Shown here: positions 58,744-64,000 of the stretch, piece after piece | How positions within the stretch are numbered: position 1 is the first letter of the stretch | Layout: every line of letters starts with the position of its first letter | Assembly (NCBI GenBank): GCA_963556145.1 | Contig: OY744469.1 | Coordinates: 806,001-870,000, forward strand | Source: Hygrocybe punicea | Lineage: Eukaryota > Basidiomycota > Agaricomycetes > Agaricales > Hygrophoraceae | Direction: 5' to 3' | DNA length: 64,000 nt | Translations under genes and position numbers: made by a program | The notes under the pieces: generated by a model | What the model saw: the letters and a program-made list of their open reading frames with translations, nothing else | What the model was told of the DNA's origin: nothing | The model's database searches: none

Positions 58744-59418
58744 GCAGCAGTGGCACCACCACCAACACCACCACCACCACCATATCGGCACATCACCATC
58801 AACGAACCACCCCCAAACGAGAGAAAGAGAGTGGCAGGGTTGGTGCACCCAACCCTGCTGCCAATCATAAGTGTATTTATTAATACCAAAGTCAGCTAAT
58901 AGTACTTTACACACCAGCCCAACAATGCCCATGCCCACACCCACACCCTCACCCTCACCCATGCCCATGGCAGCACCAGCACCATCACCATCACCAGCGC
59001 CAACACCAGCACCAGCGATGCACCAGCACCAACACTAACACCAACACACACGTAAGTGTACTTTTTTATTTCTATGTTACTAACTACTTCATGAAGCATG
59101 GCCAGCACCAGCACATCACCAGCACCAGCACAACACCAGCAACAGCAGCATCAACAGCAGTGGCAATGGCACCAGGGCCAGCACCAGCCAACAACACCAG
59201 CCCAGTGACAACACCAGCAGCAGCAGCAGCAGCAGCGGCATCAACAGCACCAGGGGTGGCACAGGCATGCCCACGCAAACGCCAATGCCCCAACTATGTG
59301 AACACGCACGCTGTCATCCACAGCAATGGCAACGATGGCTCAAACAGAGGCGAGGGGAGCAGCGGGAGCCAAGGGGTCACCAGCAGCAGCAGGGACCAGG
59401 TCCCCACCCCAGTGAACA
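58744..59418 (+). repeat. Trinucleotide-rich interior of hAT A (cac/cag runs)
   Basis: Runs of caccac and cagcag, with intron-like pieces such as 'gtaagtgtacttttttattt'. Equivalent to the interiors of hAT B and D; no protein is called. Confidence 0.7.
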
Positions 59419-59471
59419 CCTCGCGACCATGCAGCCCAGCGTCAATTGACGTCAGGGCTATGTTTGCGAGG
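59419..59471. repeat. 53-bp dyad module
   Basis: cctcgcgac, 11 bp, gcgtcaattgacgt, 10 bp, tttgcgagg. Inside hAT A. Confidence 0.8.
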
Positions 59472-59770
59472 TTAAAGGGGGGTGTGTGCCTCACCAACAC
59501 AAGGCGATACCCGTGGATACACACAAATTTAAATATTTACCAGAAGATAATGAGTTCCCTAGATAGATGAATAGCTACAATAATATATTGTAATTTTTTT
59601 AAATAAAATGCGTGATAAGACTAAAATTGAGTGTCCGAACCGTTCATGAACCCGGTTCAGGCCCTGAAAAAAAAATCCAAATGGTTCAGGGCGGTTCAGG
59701 TTCAGTTCAGGGTTCAGCCAAAATGGGTCTGAACTGGACTGAACTGAACTTTGGTAGCACTACTTCGCGT

Positions 59771-60975
59771 GTACTGGCATGAATTATCTCGACTTCCTGA
59801 AAGCTCTCCTCAAGCGCTATGAAGAGTCAAAATACAAAATCACCACAACACAACGTTTTGCATTCAAGCTCTACCACCTGGGGAGATCATGCGTCTTTTT
59901 TTTTACACACTCATCAGTACTAATCTTGTAATCAGGAAAACCGATGCACTGGATATCGATTGTGAGAGTGAATATCGTGAGATGGTCAAGAAGCTGCATA
60001 CCTTCAAATGGAAGAAGGTCAACATCATCTTGGACATGGAAGAGATCAAAAAGTGTTGCCTTGCTAGTGCAGTGGTAGGTATTTGCCCTCAATCCCTGCT
60101 TTCTACTGATTATTTTTCTAGGATGAGAATGGGTCAGAGGATGAAAACAACAACAACGCCGAGGCATCAGGACTTACAGCAGAACTATCTGGAATCTTGC
60201 ATGAATCCGGGTCCTACTTGAAAACAAGTACATCAATGACCATGACAATTGTTACACATATGTGTGCACAGATGGATCCAAACTTCAACTCACTCCATTT
60301 ATGATGCATGAGTGGGCACTTGCAATCATGAGTTCAATGTTTATGAACTTGGTGCAAGGCTGATATCCATCTCAGCATGAGGGAAAGGCAATGGTTCTTG
60401 AGCCACCCAGCACACAAATGTTTGATCAAGCCTACCAGGGCACTCCTCGCAATCGGATCACAAAGGATTTAGTCAAACCAACGGACAGTCCAAGTCCCAC
60501 CAAGCCAACCTCAGATCTCGCTGCAGTAGCGCAAATTATTTCATCCCTCACACATATGACCTGGCTCCTCTTCCCAAGACACCCCAGTAAAAGCCATGTT
60601 GCAAACAACAAAGCCATCATCTCCACCACTCACACACAGCCCTTCTGATATCCGCTGCTTTCTCAACTACACAGAGGAGAGATTAGGTGTCGAGGGTGCC
60701 TCAAATTACACTATACCTCTACAGCTCAAGCGCTATGGCCCAGATATACTACCCAATGTTGCGCTCAGTGATCTTACAGCTGCAGATGTTGGGATACACC
60801 CTGGTGATGCACTTCAGCTCAAACGAGGCAGCAGTGACTGGTGGAACCACATGGCAAAACCTCAGCGAGAGGCAGAGAAATCCACTGGCCAGTCTGGCCC
60901 AGATGCGACCAATTCTTGGGACAGTCCGCAACCAGCAAAATGGCACCACAGCGGATTGGGGTTAAACGCCAAGTG
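59771..60975 (+). pseudogene. Gene G1, 3' part with SAM-like region
   Basis: After the hAT A junction: CTGMNYLDFLKALLKRYEES, KYKITTTQRFAFKLYHLGRS, intron, TDALDIDCESEYREMVKKLH, WKKVNIILDMEEIKK, intron, DENGSEDENNNNAEASGL. Then CTDGSKLQLTPFMMHEWALA with breaks (TGA near 60361), a Pro/Ser/Thr linker and TEERLGVEGASNYTIPLQLK, RYGPDILPNVALSDLTAADV, GIHPGDALQLKRGSSDWWN. The last block has the spacing of a SAM-like helical bundle. Function unknown; several stops and slips show decay. Confidence 0.55.
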
Positions 60976-60981
60976 TCCTCT

Positions 60982-61475
60982 CCTCACGCTGGGTGGTATA
61001 ATCACATATGACATCATACAAGGCTCTGTGACCTCAGCTCACTTCATGCAATTCCTGACCGAATTCGTGGTAAGTCCCTGAGATTTTATGGATTATTTTG
61101 AGACTGATGAATGTTAGATCCCTCTCACCAATCCTTTTCCTGGCCCTCGAAGTGTACTTGTACTCAACAACTGTAACACACACCATGCAGAAGAAATTCA
61201 GGAACTCGTTGAAGATCAAGCATGTAGGTACCTCCACTACGCTCTTCGTTGTTATGCTAACATTTTTCTATTATCTAGTATGTAAACTTGTCTTCCTTCC
61301 ACCGTATTCACCAGACTTCAACCCAATTGAACATATGTTCTCCTCAATCAAATCCTGGCTCTGCTGCCATCGGTCTCATGATGGAACTGAAGGGCTGTAC
61401 AATATAGTAGAGGCATGTAATACAATAACTTCTTGCATGGCTGCAGGGTGGTTCCACAATAGTGGTTATATCTAG
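60982..61475 (+). pseudogene. Tc1/mariner transposase, C-terminal catalytic half
   Basis: LLTLGGIITYDIIQGSVTSA, HFMQFLTEFV, a GT-AG intron, IPLTNPFPGPRSVLVLNNCN (canonical Asp is Asn here), THHAEEIQELVEDQA, a second intron, CKLVFLPPYSPDFNPIEHMF, SSIKSWLC. This is the DDE half of a mariner-type enzyme. Its N-terminal half lies on the other strand at 61777-62314, so the gene has been rearranged or two copies are mixed. The D-to-N change in the second catalytic position would inactivate it. Confidence 0.7.
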
Positions 61476-61479
61476 CGTT

Positions 61480-61776
61480 GTTTTGTACTTTTGCTTTCCA
61501 ATTTATGATGGTGACAACACTGGATATATTGAGCATAAAAACCTCTATCTAATGAGTGTAACTAGGCAAACGGATCATCACCAATTTGACCACTTGGATG
61601 AGGTGCAACGAAGCCAGGGGGAATTGGATACCAATCATTAAAAGCCTCGCAGAAGTACCAAACAAGATCTTCATGAGCTGACCTATTTCCTCGCACCATA
61701 TGTGGACCATAAAAATGCTGACCGCCCCTGTCAAGCCATCACATCTCATACCTAACAGGTTCGGGTGTATGGTATA
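61480..61776 (-). pseudogene. Unassigned coding-like fragment
   Basis: The minus strand contains DRGGQHFYGPHMVRGNRSAH, EDLVWYFCEAFNDWYPIPPG and FVAPHPSGQIGDDPFA in one frame. It does not continue the mariner transposase. I do not recognise the family; it may be the 3' end of another element gene. Confidence 0.35.
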
Positions 61777-62314
61777 TCATTTGCCACGGACAAACTGTTG
61801 GCGCTGCACACATCGACTTCCCACCTTTTCCCAACCTGAACGGTGAGCAATCGTCCACCTATCCACTGCTGATTCATCTGTAAACATCAACATATCTGGG
61901 TTGGTGATGATTTGGCTGATGACGAACGCGATCCTGTTCAACAGCTTCTTGAGAGACCTTCTCATTGTTATAGTCAATATGGCGTAGTGTGCGTGTGAGG
62001 GTTGGCAGGGATACTGATATCTTCCTTTGACAATAAAGATGGTCTTGGATCTCATCTAGGAACAGTGTTGGGTGTTGGTGAAGTAGGGAGACAATGAATT
62101 TGACATCAGGAATTGTGAATTTGCGTCGGCGTTGAACTTGATGAGGATTGAAGCAAAGGCCATATTTTTGATGGAATTGGAGAGCATGGTAAGCAGTGGA
62201 CTTCTGGAGACCAAGAACTTTGCAGATTACATTGAGAGACATGCCCTGCTGGTGGTACAGGATGGGGACACAGTCCTTGGGGGCTTGGGGGACATGCTTG
62301 GGCATGGCAAGCAA
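61777..62314 (-). pseudogene. Tc1/mariner transposase, N-terminal half
   Basis: From 62314 leftwards: LSLNVICKVLGLQKSTAYHA-type HTH (GMSLNVICKVLGLQKSTAYH), RRRKFTIPDVKFIVSLLHQH, PTLFLDEIQDHLYCQ, LPTLTRTLRHIDYNNEK, then a frameshift near 61965, SLKKLLNRIAF..IITNPDM, LMFTDESAVDRWTIAHRSGW (first catalytic Asp, DES) and CVQRQQFVRGK. TGA at 61777-61779 follows where Arg is expected (RGK-R-Y). It lies next to the right terminal repeat of M, as a transposase gene would. Confidence 0.75.
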
Positions 62315-62442
62315 CGAGCGATAAAGTTTGATATTCCGTATGGGACTATGAATGTGTGTTCGGGTTCTCGGCAGCTTCCTTATTTAGAGAGACACAGCCA
62401 CCATTCAAAAATTGTGATTCCAATACTCGCTGAAAATGGCTG

Positions 62443-62476
62443 TAATGCGGGCTGCGAGTTCCTGTGAGGACAACAT
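62443..62476 (-). pseudogene. Start of the antisense gypsy ORF
   Basis: ATG at 62474-62476 opens MLSSQELAARIN, which continues at 41865 as KMEQEFTEL once element M and one TA are removed. Confidence 0.7.
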
Positions 62477-62587
62477 TTTGTGGAGTTGTCTCCTGGTCCA
62501 GGAGTTGGTTTTATACCACCTGACTTCCACTTCAAACTCTGCTTCAGTTCTCCCTTTGTTCCAGAGGCATCTCAAGGGTTTGACGCT

Positions 62588-62600
62588 AAGGGGGAGATAC
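62588..62600 (+). promoter_or_regulatory. Polypurine tract of the gypsy element
   Basis: aagggggagata followed at once by TGTCATATCC, the usual order of plus-strand primer and 3' LTR start. Confidence 0.7.
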
Positions 62601-63031
62601 TGTCATATCCATGCAACTCCGAAGGATTCTGATGAAACTCTGCTCCGGACTTCTCTGCCATTTTATCTTATCTTATCCTCTCACATATGTTATTGTTCCT
62701 TTCCCTTGTTACACTCTATTCTTCTTCATCTCCGTTTCTCCGGACTCCTATCTGTTTCCTCCCTTTGTTTACTTGTCACTGTACATAGCAACCTTTTATT
62801 TCTTTTATCCTTCTCTGAACTCCAGTTCCCTTTCTAGAGTACTTATTATCTCCATGTTACTAAGGACATAACAATTAGTTTACTAAGTATATAAGTTAGA
62901 ACTACAATGTCCTGTAACTCTGTTCTGAAAATCAACTTAAGTTCCCCTCATTCTCAAACTTAGGGTTTTGCCTTAAGCTCACTATCAGTCTCCATCTTTA
63001 GTCTGAATCTCTGGACTAACTCTGCTCCGTC
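62601..63031 (+). repeat. Gypsy 3' LTR, left part, cut by a hAT element
   Basis: It begins TGTCATATCCATGCAACTCC. It contains pyrimidine-rich promoter-like DNA and no ORF. It is interrupted at 63032 by the hAT terminal repeat, so its CA end is not in the window, nor is the matching 5' LTR. Confidence 0.6.
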
Positions 63032-63224
63032 TAGTGTTGCCGAAGTTCAGTTCGGTCCGGTTCCGACCCTTTTTGGCGGAACCGCGAACTGAACTTGGGG
63101 TCCGGTTTGGCGCATGGCCAAACCTGGACCCAGACGGCATCGAACCGTCTGTCCGCGTTCGGTCTGGGTTCAGACGTGGTCTGAACCCCGGACCGAGGTG
63201 GGCTCACCCCGTGAGCTCTGTTCT

Positions 63225-63276
63225 CCTCGCGAATGGCAGGCACGTATCAATTGATACGGCGCTGCACTTCGCGAGG
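63225..63276. repeat. 52-bp dyad module, perfect symmetry
   Basis: cctcgcgaa, 10 bp, gtatcaattgatac, 10 bp, ttcgcgagg. Both the arms and the 14-bp core are perfect reverse complements. Confidence 0.95.
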
Positions 63277-63299
63277 TAGATGGGCTGTGGGGGAGCCGT

Positions 63300-63617
63300 C
63301 CGGCGCTGCTGCTGCTGCTGCTGCTGCCACTGCTGGTGTTGCTGCCGCTGCCGGCGCTGCTGCTGCTGCCGTGGCCGTTGCTGCTGCCACTGCTGCTGCT
63401 GTTGTGGCCGTTGCCGTTGCTGCTGTCGCTGCTGCTGTTGCCGTTGCTGCTGCCGCTGTTGCTGCTGCTGCCGGCATTGCTGCTGCTGCTGCTGGCCGTC
63501 ATGGTTGTCGTTGCCGTTGTTGTTGCCACCGCTGGTGTTGCCGCTGTCCCGCGTTGGATGGCTTGATGCAGCAGCTGCTGCTGCTGCTGTTGCCGGCATT
63601 GCTGCTGCCGGCGTTGC

Positions 63618-63649
<32 letters not shown>

Positions 63650-63740
63650 TCACTGCTGCTGCTGCCGTTGCTGCCGGCGCTGCTGCTGGCTGTTGCCGTC
63701 GTCGTTGCCTGGTTGCCGTTGCCATTGCCGTTGCAGTTGC
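63300..63740 (+). repeat. Trinucleotide-rich tract (gctgct, gccgtt)
   Basis: Interior of hAT F; all frames are low-complexity Ala/Leu/Cys or Gln/Ser runs and none is called as a gene. Confidence 0.95.
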
Positions 63741-64000
63741 CGCCGCCGCTGGTGGTGGTCGTGGTGGTGTTGCGGCTGTCCCGCGTCCGTTGGCATCACG
63801 TTGGCGTTGAGATCCATTTTGTGCCGCGGTGGTGTGCTCGCGATGTGGTCGCGGTTGAGTTTCCTGTAACAGATAATATTAGTAAAGTTAAGATAAATGG
63901 TAAAACTTACCTGTGTCCATGAACGCGACATTGTGTCGCGTTCATTGGCCTTGCGTTGTTGTTGTTGGTGAAGAAACCTTCGTGTAATGGTCACATGATA

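Larger units (their letters stand above)
42190..59762. mobile_element. hAT element A, 17.6 kb because of nested inserts
   Basis: The ends TAGTGCTGCCAAAGTTCGG and CTGAACTTTGGTAGCACTA are inverted (about 22 of 24 matching). The flanks ctttgcgt and cttcgcgt match at 7 of 8. Subtracting the nested element E leaves about 1.49 kb, the normal size of this non-autonomous family. It interrupts gene G1 in frame. Confidence 0.85.
41866..62442. mobile_element. 20.6-kb Tc1/mariner-type composite M
   Basis: It begins CAGCCATTTTCAGC and ends with its reverse complement, flanked by TA (41864-41865 and 62443-62444). The outer 85 bp of the two ends are near-identical inverted repeats and match the MITE at 21266. 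Between them lie a broken plus-strand gene (G1), two halves of a mariner-type transposase and all the nested inserts. Removal restores the antisense gypsy ORF, confirming the boundaries. Confidence 0.85.
63032..64000. mobile_element. hAT element F, right side beyond the window
   Basis: It starts TAGTGTTGCCGAAGTTCAG and has the same order of parts as elements B and D: a 'ggttc' rich subterminal zone, a dyad module about 190 bp in, then a trinucleotide-rich interior. The right end is not included. Confidence 0.8.

Noticed and set aside
63204..63994. Long Gln/Ser/Ala-rich frames
   Set aside because: Low-complexity interior of hAT F; no conserved residues outside the repeat.
1..64000. tRNA and rRNA genes
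   Set aside because: No sequence with a convincing tRNA T-loop plus anticodon arm, and no rRNA-like block, was recognised. A covariance search would be needed to exclude them.

Overview
The window is nuclear DNA of a filamentous basidiomycete, most likely an Agaricomycete. The grounds are short GT-AG introns of about 43-60 bp (with a few GC-AG), an alpha-type protein kinase, and a transposon set typical of that class: Plavaka/CACTA, pogo, Tc1/mariner, hAT, chromodomain Ty3/gypsy and an RNase H-bearing LINE. No tRNA, rRNA or CRISPR was seen. The strain or species cannot be read from the sequence. Almost everything is mobile-element DNA.

Layout. 0-8 kb: tandem repeats, an unrecognised minus-strand fragment, a worn LTR, an element carrying a broken Pho80-like cyclin gene, then an eight-exon Plavaka-type transposase gene on the minus strand with one frameshift. 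9-11.2 kb: an intact five-exon, 655-residue gene of unknown function. 11.9-15 kb: a 5'-truncated LINE with a poly(A) tail next to an ASCH-like pseudogene. 15-23 kb: gene-poor, with long inverted repeats, minisatellites and several MITEs whose target-site duplications can be read. 24.4-26.3 kb: an integrase-like (rve-type DDE) gene with one nonsense codon. 26.6-31.1 kb: a multi-exon alpha-kinase gene on the minus strand, split by a 1,750-bp non-autonomous LTR element.

31.3-64 kb is best read as one Ty3/gypsy element buried under insertions. Its pol 3' end with chromodomain, an antisense zinc-cluster/coiled-coil ORF, a polypurine tract and a 3' LTR lie in order. They are separated by hAT elements at 31858-32501 and 32593-40888, by a 20.6-kb TA-flanked Tc1/mariner-type composite at 41866-62442, and probably by another hAT from 63032. 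The second hAT holds a 6.8-kb LTR element with 886-bp LTRs. The composite holds a gene split by a 17.6-kb hAT (42190-59762). That hAT holds a 16.1-kb element (42661-58736, 7-bp duplication). That in turn holds another hAT copy, a Tnp2 transposase gene split by a pogo element (50390-54082), the second cyclin element and nested MITEs. Nearly every boundary is supported by a target-site duplication, and four by reading frames that close when the insert is removed.

The least familiar signal is a 52-53 bp dyad-symmetric module (9-10-14-10-9 layout centred on CAATTG or a variant). It occurs ten times, mostly inside the trinucleotide-rich hAT elements. Nonsense codons in most of the broken genes are compatible with C-to-T change.
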